Below are positions 24,666 through 33,358 of a stretch of DNA of 42,658 nt, piece after piece. The position numbers and the translations under genes are program-made. Location: contig JAAYTU010000073.1 of assembly GCA_012523705.1 (NCBI GenBank), positions 1 through 42,658 on the forward strand. Direction: 5' to 3'. The DNA is from Clostridiaceae bacterium (GTDB lineage: Bacteria > Bacillota > Clostridia > DSM-8532). Every line of letters starts with the position of its first letter. The first letter of the stretch is position 1. The notes under the pieces are model-generated. The model ran no database searches and had not been told where the DNA came from. It saw only the letters and a list, made by a program, of their open reading frames with translations.

Positions 24666-26672
24666 TTACAGTCCACACATCCTTTTGAATTCTTCCTCAT
24701 CTATAATTTTAACCTGTAACCGTACTGCCTTGTCAAGCTTACTCCCTGCGTCATCCCCTGCCAAAACATAGGAGGTTTTCTTTGATACGCTTCCTGAGAC
24801 CTTGCCCCCTCTTTCCTCTATCAGCTTAGTTGCCTCGCTTCTTGTGTAGCTTGGCAAAGTGCCTGTTAGAACAAATGTGAGTCCCGAAAAAACATCTGAT
24901 TCGGCTTCCCGGAAATGAGACTCCATGTTTATACCTAAGTCCTTCAAAAGATTAATTGTATGTTTTGTCTGCTCCTGTGCCATAAACCCAACAAGACTTT
25001 CTGCCATTTTTTCTCCAAACTCCTCGACAGCTTGAATGTCTTGATTTGTGGCATTCATAATGGCATCCATTGATTTAAAGTGTTCAGCCAATAGCTGTGC
25101 AGCTCGTTTACCGATATGTCTTATTCCCAGTCCAAACAGTAATCTGCCTAAATCATTCTCTTTCGATTTTTCAATAGAATTTAAAAGGTTATCTACTGAT
25201 TTATTACCCATATTCTCCAGATTTATCAACTCATCCTGCCGATTTTTTAAAATGTAAAGATCCGGAATCCATTTAATAAATCCTTTTTCAAGCAGCATTT
25301 CTATTAATGCCGGTCCTAGCCCCTCAATATTCATGGCATCTCTTGAAGCAAAATGAATTATACTTCTATGTAATCTGGCAGGGCATTCAATTCCGGTACA
25401 TTTTACCACTGCCTCCTGCTCCTCTCTAACAGCAGGAGCTCCGCATACCGGGCATTTCTCAGGCATTTGGAAGGGTTTAGTATTATCTGGCCTTGACGAA
25501 AAATCTACTTTAATTACCTCGGGAATAATTTCACCAGCTTTTCTGACAAAAACCCAGTCGCCTATTCGTATGTCTCGCTCTTTTATATAATCCTCGTTGT
25601 GGAGAGTTGCTCTGGATACTGTCGTCCCTGCCAACACAACAGGTTCTAAAACCGCATTGGGAGTTAGGGCGCCTGTTCTTCCAACCTGGATGATAATATC
25701 ATTAAGGCGTGTCTTCTTTATCTCAGGAGGATATTTGTAAGCTACCGCCCATCTTGGGGCTCTGCTTGTGGAGCCTAATGTCTCTCTTTGCACCAAGCTA
25801 TTAACCTTTACAACAGCACCATCAGTTTCATAGGAGTACTCAGATTTAGTATTCCCCACATAATTGATTTCTTCAATTACCTCTTCTATGGTATTACAAA
25901 GCTTATACTCGGGACTGATTCTGAACCCCAGTTCTTTTAAAAACTCCAGGGCTTCACTATGGGACGAAAAGGTTACCCCCTGAATGCTTTGAACATTGAA
26001 CACAAAAATGTCGAGCCTCCGTGATGCTGTGATTGACGGATCCAGCTGTCTTAAGGAGCCAGCAGCAGCATTTCGCGGATTAGCAAAGGTTTTTAGACCC
26101 AGCATTTCCTGCTTCTCATTTAGTGAAGCAAATTCTTTTTTAGACATAAACACCTCACCACGAACCTCAAGGTAAGGAATGTCAAGCTCCTTGGGGATAG
26201 AAAGCCTTAAGGGAACAGATCTTATGGTCTTTAAATTATTGGTAACATCCTCGCCAACTGTTCCATCGCCTCTGGTTGAACCCCTTGTAAAAATTCCGTT
26301 TACGTATTCTAGGGAAACAGAAAGCCCATCTATTTTTTTCTCGACAATATACTGTACCGGCTCATTTTTTAAGCTACTACGGACACGATTATCAAAGGCA
26401 AAAAGCTCTTGTACATCGAACACATCCTGGAGGCTTTCCATTTTCACCTCATGTATAACCTTTGTAAAAGCATCCTCGGCTTGTCCACCAACCCTTTGTG
26501 TAGGCGAATCTGGGGTTATCAAATGGGGGTTTTGTTCCTCTAAATCCAAAAGCTCATGATAAAGCTTATCGTATTCATAATCTTCAATTTCGGGACTATC
26601 CTTTACATAGTATTTATGGCTATGATAGTTAATAAGCTCACGGAGCTCTTCAATTCTCTTTTGAATATCCAT
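24666..26672 (-). CDS. ligA: NAD-dependent DNA ligase LigA
   Basis: The replicative and repair ligase that seals nicks using NAD+. At 668 residues it is full length. The adenylation lysine is K113 in EKKIDG. The N-terminal Ia domain has [20 protein letters not shown]. An OB fold is followed by a four-cysteine zinc finger (CPVCGAP and [10 protein letters not shown], about residues 405-435). Helix-hairpin-helix repeats and a C-terminal BRCT domain (about 590-668, [18 protein letters not shown]) complete it. It follows the amidase gene after only 6 nt. Confidence 0.98.
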   Translation of the reverse strand: MDIQKRIEELRELINYHSHKYYVKDSPEIEDYEYDKLYHELLDLEEQNPHLITPDSPTQRVGGQAEDAFTKVIHEVKMESLQDVFDVQELFAFDNRVRSSLKNEPVQYIVEKKIDGLSVSLEYVNGIFTRGSTRGDGTVGEDVTNNLKTIRSVPLRLSIPKELDIPYLEVRGEVFMSKKEFASLNEKQEMLGLKTFANPRNAAAGSLRQLDPSITASRRLDIFVFNVQSIQGVTFSSHSEALEFLKELGFRISPEYKLCNTIEEVIEEINYVGNTKSEYSYETDGAVVKVNSLVQRETLGSTSRAPRWAVAYKYPPEIKKTRLNDIIIQVGRTGALTPNAVLEPVVLAGTTVSRATLHNEDYIKERDIRIGDWVFVRKAGEIIPEVIKVDFSSRPDNTKPFQMPEKCPVCGAPAVREEQEAVVKCTGIECPARLHRSIIHFASRDAMNIEGLGPALIEMLLEKGFIKWIPDLYILKNRQDELINLENMGNKSVDNLLNSIEKSKENDLGRLLFGLGIRHIGKRAAQLLAEHFKSMDAIMNATNQDIQAVEEFGEKMAESLVGFMAQEQTKHTINLLKDLGINMESHFREAESDVFSGLTFVLTGTLPSYTRSEATKLIEERGGKVSGSVSKKTSYVLAGDDAGSKLDKAVRLQVKIIDEEEFKRMCGL

Positions 26673-26678
26673 AAAGTA

Positions 26679-27563
26679 TCACTCTCCAATGTTCTTAAAA
26701 ACGTACATTTCATCTTCATGCTCAAATACTCCGATTTCAGCCATTGCATTCTCGATACCATCTGCAATGCCTTGAGCAGTTTTTTCCCGAAACTCATCTG
26801 ATTCCAATCTTTCATGATCCTCTTTACTTGTAATATATGCTGTTTCGATTAATACTGCAGGCATTTTGGTATTTCTGACCACAGCCAGCTGCCTACCGCC
26901 CTCAAAGAATCTAAAATTTACGTTACTCGCTTTAACAACAGCATCCTTCATTATTTCTGCAAAGCGTAACTGAGTAAAGCCGTCATAAACCTCCGGCTTA
27001 TCTTCGTAATAATATATTTCCATACCATTGACGCCTGCAGCACCTTTCCCGTCATAGGCATTGACATGCACACTGACAAATAGGGATGCATTGTGCTGGT
27101 TTGCAAAGCTCCATCTGGCTATTAAGTCCTCGTCCGAGTTTTCCTTCAGATGAATATCATCTTCACGCGTCAACAAAACATTGATTCCTCTTTGTAGAAG
27201 TATATTTTTCACCCTTTTCGAGATATCGAGCACAATATCCTTTTCATACAATCCCTCATTGTCCTTTGAAGTTGTTCCCCCGTCTCTGCCTCCATGGCCA
27301 GGATCAATAACCACCAAAAATGGTTCCATAGCCTTTCCTTCTGGAACAGGATAAGGAGTAGGTGTTGGCTCAGGAGTTGCCGGATCCTCTGTAAGCTGAT
27401 CAGTTGGTGCTGTACCATTACTGGGGTTATTAGCCTTCAAAATTATGAAGATTACACCGGCAATTACCAGCAGAAGAACTAAAATAGCGGCAAAAACCCT
27501 ATAGGGATTTTTCACCCTGTAACGGTATTTTGACTTTCTAAATTTTTGTTGTGGTTGATACAT
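26679..27563 (-). CDS. membrane-anchored N-acetylmuramoyl-L-alanine amidase (Amidase_3)
   Basis: A 294-residue zinc amidase that cleaves the MurNAc-L-Ala bond. A basic N-terminus and one membrane segment (about 24-43) precede a Pro/Thr linker (about 50-76). The Amidase_3 domain has IDPGHGGRDGG (86-96, zinc His90) and YEKDIVLDIS (second ligand Glu). SVHVNA carries the third ligand and VLIETAY the catalytic Glu. CwlD, partner of PdaA in cortex lactam formation, belongs to this family, but the long linker prevents a confident cwlD call. The 190-nt upstream gap holds TATAAT and CATAGAATA without convincing -35 elements. Confidence 0.88.
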   Translation of the reverse strand: MYQPQQKFRKSKYRYRVKNPYRVFAAILVLLLVIAGVIFIILKANNPSNGTAPTDQLTEDPATPEPTPTPYPVPEGKAMEPFLVVIDPGHGGRDGGTTSKDNEGLYEKDIVLDISKRVKNILLQRGINVLLTREDDIHLKENSDEDLIARWSFANQHNASLFVSVHVNAYDGKGAAGVNGMEIYYYEDKPEVYDGFTQLRFAEIMKDAVVKASNVNFRFFEGGRQLAVVRNTKMPAVLIETAYITSKEDHERLESDEFREKTAQGIADGIENAMAEIGVFEHEDEMYVFKNIGE

Positions 27564-27753
27564 TTGACCTTCTCTCCTACTTAACCAAATTGCTTAAAAA
27601 CACCTTGTTTCTGAATTTGGGAATCCACTTATAACTTTACGGCAGGATTAATACTTCACCATGCCAGATTACATTAATATTATAATACACTAATTTGTAT
27701 TCTATGGACAGAGAAAAACGCAAATACCGTGGTGGGTGTAATTACCTTGTAAT

Positions 27754-28752
27754 CTACCTTATAAACCTATCCACATCCTGAGGGCCAATATTCTTGTGCA
27801 ATGCCATGTTTATACCATTAGCAATTAATTTTGAAAGGTATTCGACTATATCGTCGCTATCCTTGGGAGTAACAATAAGATTTCCCGAATTAGGTTCTAA
27901 CAGTTCAATTATCATTTTATATTTTTCATCCCTGTCCACCTGGGACAGCATTTTGTAAAAATCACTCTCAGGGCCGGCTTGCTGCATCATACTATCCATA
28001 ACTAAATCTAAAACATCACTGGCCATTGTGGCAGCATCCACTACAGTTGGTACACCTATAGCAATAACAGGAACTCCGAGCGTCTCCTTTGTAAGTGCCG
28101 TCCTTTTATTTCCCACGCCTGAGCCTGGGGCAATGCCTGTATCAGCAAACTGAACAGAAGAGTTTACCCTTTTCATACTGCGGGAAGCCAATGCATCAAC
28201 TGCAATAACCAATGCCGGCTTAACATTATCCACAATCCCCTTTATTATATGGCTTGTTTCTATCCCCGTTATTCCCAGCACCCCTGGTGAGACAGCACAT
28301 ACAGGCCGTTCAGTAGAGTCAACTTCTTTAGGAAGATACTCATAAATGTGACGGGTTACCAGAACATGTTGAGCAACCTTGGGGCCAAGGGCATCGGCAG
28401 TGACATTCCAATTTCCCAGGCCAACAATAAGAACGGTATCCTTCATATCCAGATGAATGAGGCTCTCTAATTCCCTGGCCATCATTCTGCTTGATTTTTC
28501 ATATAAATCACGGCTCTTTTGTGAGATTGCGGGGATATCCATTGTGATATAGCTTCCAATAGGTTTGCCAACCTTTTGCTCCCCTTCCGGGGTATCAACA
28601 TGAACTCTTGTGATAGCAACCTCTTCGTCGCCATCCCTCTCAACCCTTATACCTTCACCGAATCCATCAGCTGCTCTGACCTGTGATCCGGCTCCCACAA
28701 CCCTCGATTCATCAGCCATATCTGTCCGTATAGTGCGTTTAAACATCTCCAT
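27754..28752 (-). CDS. gpr: GPR spore protease (germination endopeptidase)
   Basis: GPR starts SASP degradation at germination. It is made as a zymogen in the forespore and cuts itself late in sporulation. The 332-residue protein has the short propeptide and the N-terminal IRTDMADESR, matching the RTD-LA processing site known in Bacillus megaterium. Cleavage between D11 and M12 is therefore predicted. Other family blocks are DTVLIVGLGNWNVTADALGP, VCAVSPGVLGITGIET and VIAVDALASRSM. It has its own forespore-type promoter. Its substrate, a SASP with a KYEIAGQ site, is encoded at the start of the window. Confidence 0.97.
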   Translation of the reverse strand: MEMFKRTIRTDMADESRVVGAGSQVRAADGFGEGIRVERDGDEEVAITRVHVDTPEGEQKVGKPIGSYITMDIPAISQKSRDLYEKSSRMMARELESLIHLDMKDTVLIVGLGNWNVTADALGPKVAQHVLVTRHIYEYLPKEVDSTERPVCAVSPGVLGITGIETSHIIKGIVDNVKPALVIAVDALASRSMKRVNSSVQFADTGIAPGSGVGNKRTALTKETLGVPVIAIGVPTVVDAATMASDVLDLVMDSMMQQAGPESDFYKMLSQVDRDEKYKMIIELLEPNSGNLIVTPKDSDDIVEYLSKLIANGINMALHKNIGPQDVDRFIR

Positions 28753-28781
28753 AATAAACCTCCAGTAGTTTTATCAACTTC

Positions 28782-28810
28782 TAGTATTGACAAAAAGAAA
28801 AGGTTCATTC
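28782..28810 (-). promoter_or_regulatory. candidate sigma-F/G promoter of gpr
   Basis: On the minus strand GAATG (28810-28806), 17 nt, AATACTA (28788-28782). The -35 fits GHATR exactly; the -10 differs from CATNNTA by one base. The ribosome binding site and ATG follow at a sensible distance. Confidence 0.55.
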
Positions 28811-28832
28811 AAAGAAAGATAAACGCTAAAGG

Positions 28833-30665
28833 CTATTTGCTTTCAAGCTGCTTTTTTATTTTCTCTGCAAGATTAGGGCCTATTCCCTTGACCTGTGCAA
28901 TCTCCTCCACACTGGCTTCTTTGAGCTTCTTGGCTGAGCCAAAGGCCTTAATCAGGGCCTTCTTACGGACAGGTCCTACTCCTTCAAGCTCATCTATAAC
29001 TGACTTTTGCATACGCTTTCTTCTGAGGTTTTTATTATACTGTAGCGCATACCTATGGGCTTCGTTTTGTATTGATGCTACAAATCTCAATAAGTCATTG
29101 TCTCTTCTGAGTTCTACTCCCGTAACACCGTTCACCAGCCTATGGGAACGGTGCCTGTCATCCTTTGCCATACCCCAAATTGGAATATCTATTCCTAAAT
29201 CTTCAAGAACCTCTTTGGACACGCTTACATGCTGTGCTCCACCATCAACCAATATAAGATCCGGCAGGGTGGAAAAGGCTTCATCATTGCTCCCCGATAA
29301 ATATCTGTTAAAGCGCCTCAGCAAGGTCTCCTGCATGCTTCCATAATCATTCTGCTGAGTAATAGCCTTCATTTTAAACCTTCTGTAGCTTTTGGTATCT
29401 GGATGCCCTTCTTTGAAAACAACCATTGATGATACAATCTCGGTACTCCCAGTATTGGATATATCATAAGCCTCTATAACTTTCGGCAGTTCTTCGAGTC
29501 TTAAAGTATCCTTAAGCTTCTTTAACAGCTCCATGGACTTTGCCTGCATGGCCAAAACATTCCTCTGGTGTAATTCCAGCTCCTCTTTGGCATTCTGCTC
29601 GGCTATATTAACTAGTTCTGCCTTTGCCCCTCTTTTGGGAACAACAATATTAACTTTACTCCCCCGCCTTTTAGAGAGCAGCCCTGAAAGAGCTTCAAAA
29701 GATTCGGGTTCATGTTGAAGGGCTATTTCCTTTGGTATTTCAGGGTTAGAATCATAATACTGCACCAAAAAGGATTCTATAGCCTTACCAGGTTCTTCTG
29801 CTCCCATCCCCTCTAAGACATAAGCCCGCTTACCAACCAGTCTTCCGCCGCGTATGGCCAGGACACTGGCAGCATAATGCCAGTTATCAGAATATAGGGC
29901 AATGACATCCCGTTCCTCCTTTTTAAGAGTGTAAACTGACTGCTTTTTATATAATTCATTAATGCTCTTTATCCTGTCTCTAATAACTGCTGCCTTTTCA
30001 AACTTCAGTTCCTCGGCGTATCTGTTCATTTCCTCGTTAAGCATATCTATTACATCATCATGACGCCCGTCAAGAAATGCCAATGCTTTCTTTACCAGCT
30101 CCATGTATTCCTCTTTACTTATTTTACCTGCACAGGGGGCAGAACAAAGCCCGATCTGATAATACAGGCAAGGTCTTTGAGTTTTTTGAGTTGATATGGC
30201 TCTTTTGCAGGTTCTGACGGGAAACAGTTTTCTTAACACCTCAACAGAGTCCCTTACCGCTGACATCTTTACAAAGGTACCAAAATACTTGGCTCCATCC
30301 TTTTTCACCCTTCTTGTTATCTCTACTCGGGGGAACTCATCCTGAACTGTAATCTTTATATGAGGATAGGTTTTATCATCCTTTAGGAGAATATTATATT
30401 TGGGTTTATGCCGCTTTATCAGAGTGTTTTCAAGAATTAAGGCTTCTTCCTCGGTGTGAGTTACTATATATTCTAGGCTGTAAATATTGGACACGAGCAT
30501 GGCAGTCTTTGAGTCTCTGTCTTCACTGTGTCTGAAATAGGACCTGACACGGTTTTTCAGGATTTTCGCCTTGCCTACATATATAATTGTCCCTTCGCTA
30601 TCGCGCATTATATATACGCCCGGTGACTCGGGCAGATTATTTAACGTTTCTTTAAGTGATGCCAT
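28833..30665 (-). CDS. uvrC: excinuclease ABC subunit C
   Basis: UvrC makes both incisions in nucleotide excision repair. The protein has 610 residues from ATG 30665 (AGGAG upstream). It shows the GIY-YIG nuclease domain (SPGVYIMRDSEGTIIYVGKAK, residues 14-34) and cysteines C153, C166, C174 and C178. Their spacing matches the Fe-S site reported for E. coli UvrC. A UVR domain (near 200-235), the RNase H-like endonuclease (YDISNTGSTEIV) and C-terminal HhH motifs (VIDELEGVGPVRKKALIKAFG) complete it. The track start at 30701 adds 12 residues from a repeat element and is rejected. Confidence 0.98.
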   Translation of the reverse strand: MASLKETLNNLPESPGVYIMRDSEGTIIYVGKAKILKNRVRSYFRHSEDRDSKTAMLVSNIYSLEYIVTHTEEEALILENTLIKRHKPKYNILLKDDKTYPHIKITVQDEFPRVEITRRVKKDGAKYFGTFVKMSAVRDSVEVLRKLFPVRTCKRAISTQKTQRPCLYYQIGLCSAPCAGKISKEEYMELVKKALAFLDGRHDDVIDMLNEEMNRYAEELKFEKAAVIRDRIKSINELYKKQSVYTLKKEERDVIALYSDNWHYAASVLAIRGGRLVGKRAYVLEGMGAEEPGKAIESFLVQYYDSNPEIPKEIALQHEPESFEALSGLLSKRRGSKVNIVVPKRGAKAELVNIAEQNAKEELELHQRNVLAMQAKSMELLKKLKDTLRLEELPKVIEAYDISNTGSTEIVSSMVVFKEGHPDTKSYRRFKMKAITQQNDYGSMQETLLRRFNRYLSGSNDEAFSTLPDLILVDGGAQHVSVSKEVLEDLGIDIPIWGMAKDDRHRSHRLVNGVTGVELRRDNDLLRFVASIQNEAHRYALQYNKNLRRKRMQKSVIDELEGVGPVRKKALIKAFGSAKKLKEASVEEIAQVKGIGPNLAEKIKKQLESK

Positions 30666-30677
30666 ATTAACACTCCT

Positions 30678-30718
30678 ACATGGGACAGGGAACCGTCCCA
30701 TGTCTTACCCCTGTCTTA
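30678..30718. repeat. dispersed palindromic repeat, copy 2 (upstream of uvrC)
   Basis: Perfect 9-bp arms ACATGGGAC (30678-30686) and GTCCCATGT (30695-30703), followed by CCCCTGTCTTA (30708-30718). The last 11 bases are identical to the end of copy 1, and GGGACAG plus the ACCGTCCC/ACGGTCCC core are shared. It occupies the uvrC leader. Confidence 0.75.
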
Positions 30719-30719
30719 C

Positions 30720-30748
30720 AAAAAGCCGGCTTCCCAGCCGGCTTTCAA
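30720..30748 (-). terminator. intrinsic terminator of the HPr-like gene
   Basis: On the minus strand AAAGCCGGC (30745-30737), loop TGGGAA, GCCGGCTTT (30730-30722), then T-rich sequence. Confidence 0.85.
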
Positions 30749-30760
30749 ATCTGATGAATA

Positions 30761-31024
30761 TTACTCTGTCATTCCGTTATTGGCAAACTCCTCTAGCTCC
30801 ATCAGAGCCGTTGCCTCGTCTCTTCCATCGGTAATGATTGTAATCTTATCTCCGGGGCTTATGCCCAATGACAGAAGACCTAGAAGGCTTTTTGCGTTTG
30901 CTTTTCTTTCATCTTTTTGAATCCATATATTGGCTTCATAGCTTGAAGCTTTTTGGATTAGCCGGGCAGCCATTTTTGACTCTAGTCCGGTTTTGCTAAA
31001 TATTGTAACTTCCTTAGATAACAT
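30761..31024 (-). CDS. HPr/Crh-like protein lacking the active-site histidine
   Basis: An 87-residue HPr-fold protein. The usual phosphocarrier site G-[LI]-H15-A-R17-P18-A is replaced by G13-L-E15-S-K17-M18-A, so it cannot accept phosphate from Enzyme I at position 15. The regulatory site is intact: K45-S46-LLGLLSLG matches the HPr kinase target around Ser46. This is the pattern of Crh in Bacillus, where His15 is replaced by Gln and the protein acts only in regulation with CcpA. ATG 31024 follows AGGAGGAAG and yields canonical HPr numbering; the TTG in the track is rejected. The gene is flanked by rnfB and uvrC, with its own promoter and terminator. Confidence 0.88.
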   Translation of the reverse strand: MLSKEVTIFSKTGLESKMAARLIQKASSYEANIWIQKDERKANAKSLLGLLSLGISPGDKITIITDGRDEATALMELEEFANNGMTE

Positions 31025-31111
31025 GTTATGCTTCCTCCTGGCTGTTACCAAGTGTAACTTGTATTATTACCACAGAATTTATTTAAGCTCTTATTAATAA
31101 ATATCATCCCT

Positions 31112-31140
31112 ATTATACAATAGTAAAGCGAAAAATAAAA
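31112..31140 (-). promoter_or_regulatory. candidate sigma-A promoter of the HPr-like gene
   Basis: On the minus strand a perfect TATAAT (31117-31112) preceded at 17 nt by a poor -35, TTTTAT (31140-31135). A TTGACA further upstream has no -10 at the right distance. Confidence 0.45.
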
Positions 31141-31152
31141 GTTTTTTTGCTG

Positions 31153-31179
31153 ATTTGCATCTTATTTGTCAATTTGCAT
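31153..31179. repeat. two direct ATTTGCAT repeats upstream of the HPr-like promoter
   Basis: ATTTGCAT at 31153-31160 and at 31172-31179, 19 bp apart start to start, just upstream of the -35 region. Possible operator pair; no known regulator is recognised. Confidence 0.35.
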
Positions 31180-31250
31180 TAAGTAATTGCAGCTACTCCA
31201 TGTTATATTGGATAAAACACTTAATTCTTCCCATCAATGTCTAATATGGC

Positions 31251-32075
31251 TCAACCCGCCGGATTAGGTTTTAGTTTAGCGTTCTTAACTATGGTGTTTG
31301 TAATACAGTGCTGTGGGCAAACGGCTGCACATTCCCCGCAATTGATACATTTTGTAGGATCTATTACTGCCAGAAAGTTATCCATATGAATCGCATCAAC
31401 TGGACAAACCTTTACACATTTCTGGCATGATATACAGCCCACATTACAATTCTTTCTAGCTGCCGCTCCTTTATCATGGCTGTTACATTTTACAGTAAAG
31501 CCTGAAAGAACAGGGATCAAGGCAATAATATCCTTCGGACATTCTGCAACACATTTCCCACAACCCGTGCATTTATCTGCATCTATATATGCCAAGCCGT
31601 TTTCTACAATAATTGCATCGAACTGGCAGACTTTCTTACAGCTCCCCAGCCCTATGCAACCGTAATGGCATGCATCCATACCTGAAGATAATGCATTTGC
31701 TGTGTGGCAATCATCCAAGCCTTGATAATTATATTTTATTTTCACATTATCACAATTACCCTGGCATAATACCCTGGCAACATTAAGATCTATAGAGCCC
31801 TCGTCAACCCCCATATAGTCGGAGATAGAATTTACAACAGCGATTCCACCCACCGGACATCGGCTGGCATGGACTCCTTCATTTACTATAGCTTCTGCAA
31901 AGCCATCACAGCCTGTATATCCACACGCCCCGCAATTGGCTCCTGGAAGCATTTCTCTTACTACAGCAATTCTTTCATCAACCTTGACCTCAAATACCTT
32001 GGCTGAAACAGAGAGTGCTAATCCAAAGGCAAGCCCCAAGCCTGATATAATAGCGACAGGAATCAATATACTCAT
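31251..32075 (-). CDS. rnfB: Rnf complex subunit RnfB (polyferredoxin)
   Basis: RnfB is the membrane-anchored iron-sulfur subunit that receives electrons from ferredoxin in the ferredoxin:NAD+ oxidoreductase. The 274 residues start with a membrane helix (about 5-26). Next is the CGACGYTGC...C cluster-binding domain (C48, C51, C56, C73). A long array of ferredoxin-type motifs follows: CHYGCIGLGSCKKVC, CTGCGKCVAECP, CNVGCISCQKCVKVCP and CINCGECAAVCP. It is the last gene of the rnfCDGEAB operon, 14 nt after rnfA. Confidence 0.96.
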   Translation of the reverse strand: MSILIPVAIISGLGLAFGLALSVSAKVFEVKVDERIAVVREMLPGANCGACGYTGCDGFAEAIVNEGVHASRCPVGGIAVVNSISDYMGVDEGSIDLNVARVLCQGNCDNVKIKYNYQGLDDCHTANALSSGMDACHYGCIGLGSCKKVCQFDAIIVENGLAYIDADKCTGCGKCVAECPKDIIALIPVLSGFTVKCNSHDKGAAARKNCNVGCISCQKCVKVCPVDAIHMDNFLAVIDPTKCINCGECAAVCPQHCITNTIVKNAKLKPNPAG

Positions 32076-32089
32076 TTGTGTCCCCCTTC

Positions 32090-32671
32090 TTACGAAATTA
32101 TTAAGCCTGCAAACCCTACGAAGGTTATTGAAACTAATGAGGCTGAAATCAGAGTGATAGGCATGCCTTTGAAGGCCTCAGGAATATCGGCCGTTTCAAG
32201 ACGCTCTCTGATACCTGAAAACAATAATAATGCAAGTGTAAATCCAATCCCTGCGGCGAATCCGAATACAACAGCTTCAAGAAAGCTATAGTCACGTTCT
32301 ACAAAAATCAGTGCTGAACCCAGTACAGCACAGTTAGTGGTTATTAGAGGAAGATATACCCCCAATGCCTTATACAGAGATGGAATCAGCTTTTTCAGCA
32401 CAGTTTCCACAAACTGAACCAGAGCAGCAATAGTCAAAATAAAGGCTATGGTCTGTAAATATTCCAGCTCTTTAGGCTCCAGCAAAAACTTATTAACAAG
32501 CCATGTTACGGCCTGTGAAATTACAAGGACAAAGGTAACGGCACCACTCATTCCCAACGCTGTTGAGGTCTTCTGGGACACTCCCAGGAAGGGGCAAATC
32601 CCCAGAAACTTTGATAAAACAAAGTTTTCTACAAAAATCGCACCTATAAGTATTACAAACAATTCCTTCAT
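32090..32671 (-). CDS. rnfA: Rnf complex subunit RnfA
   Basis: A 193-residue integral membrane subunit with six hydrophobic helices. RnfA and RnfE are inverted homologues that hold an intramembrane Fe-S centre. The cysteines expected to ligate it are C26 (LGICPFLGV) and C114 (TTNCAVLGSAL). It is part of the ion-translocating core. It overlaps the rnfE stop by 4 nt. Confidence 0.96.
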   Translation of the reverse strand: MKELFVILIGAIFVENFVLSKFLGICPFLGVSQKTSTALGMSGAVTFVLVISQAVTWLVNKFLLEPKELEYLQTIAFILTIAALVQFVETVLKKLIPSLYKALGVYLPLITTNCAVLGSALIFVERDYSFLEAVVFGFAAGIGFTLALLLFSGIRERLETADIPEAFKGMPITLISASLVSITFVGFAGLIIS

Positions 32672-33357
32672 TTCACATCACCTCCGCCAGCAGCATTGCT
32701 GCAGCCCGGACACCCTACAGCACAAGCATCCTGGTGTTCTATGGTATTATCGTTTTTCTTCCTGTTAGCCAATTTATTAAACAACGCAACTAAGAATCCC
32801 ATAATCATAAATCCTCCAGCAGGCAAAATGAAAAATGTTGCCGGAGAAAAAAGATTTACTGTAACGGGATATCCCATCCATGTACCTGAACCCAGGATTT
32901 CTCTGACAGAGCCAATAATGGTTATGGCAATAGTAAATCCCGCTCCCATCCCAAGGGCATCGAGAATGGAAAGTATAGGTCCATTTTTTTGTGCGAACAT
33001 TTCTGCTCTGGCGAAAATGATACAATTTACGACTATCAAGGGAATGTATATGCCCAGCTGCTTGTTAAGCTCGGGCAATAATACTGCAAGCAACATTTGA
33101 ACTATGGTAGTAAAGGTTGCTATTACTGTTATGTAAGCAGGTATTCTTACCTTATCGGGTACAATATTTCTTATCAATGAAATAATGAAATTAGAGCCGA
33201 CAAGAACGAATGTGGCCGCCGCTCCCATGCCTAATCCATTCTTAGCCATTGTAGTTACAGCCAGGGAAGGGCACATACCCAAAAGCATCCGGAAAGTGGG
33301 GTTTTCGTTTATAATTCCATTAATAAATACTGAAAAACCTTTTTTCTTCTTTGCCAC
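32668..33357 (-). CDS. rnfE: Rnf complex subunit RnfE with a cysteine-bearing C-terminal tail
   Basis: A 229-residue membrane subunit homologous to RnfA. Likely Fe-S ligands are C29 (GMCPSLAV) and C112 (VNCIIFARAEM). After the last helix there is a soluble tail of about 30 residues with C212-AVG-C216-PG-C219 and a Gly-rich end. That motif is not part of the core fold. The start is GTG after AGGAGG. It is coupled to rnfA downstream and follows the rnfG stop almost directly. Confidence 0.95.
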   Translation of the reverse strand: MAKKKKGFSVFINGIINENPTFRMLLGMCPSLAVTTMAKNGLGMGAAATFVLVGSNFIISLIRNIVPDKVRIPAYITVIATFTTIVQMLLAVLLPELNKQLGIYIPLIVVNCIIFARAEMFAQKNGPILSILDALGMGAGFTIAITIIGSVREILGSGTWMGYPVTVNLFSPATFFILPAGGFMIMGFLVALFNKLANRKKNDNTIEHQDACAVGCPGCSNAAGGGDVK

Positions 33358-33358
33358 C

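Noticed and set aside
27698-27706. CATAGAATA as a sigma-E/K -10 upstream of the amidase gene
   Set aside because: No matching -35 at acceptable spacing was found, so sporulation control of the amidase cannot be supported.
30666-30701. 12-residue N-terminal extension of UvrC
   Set aside because: It is encoded by the palindromic repeat; ATG 30665 has a good ribosome binding site and the family's usual N-terminus.
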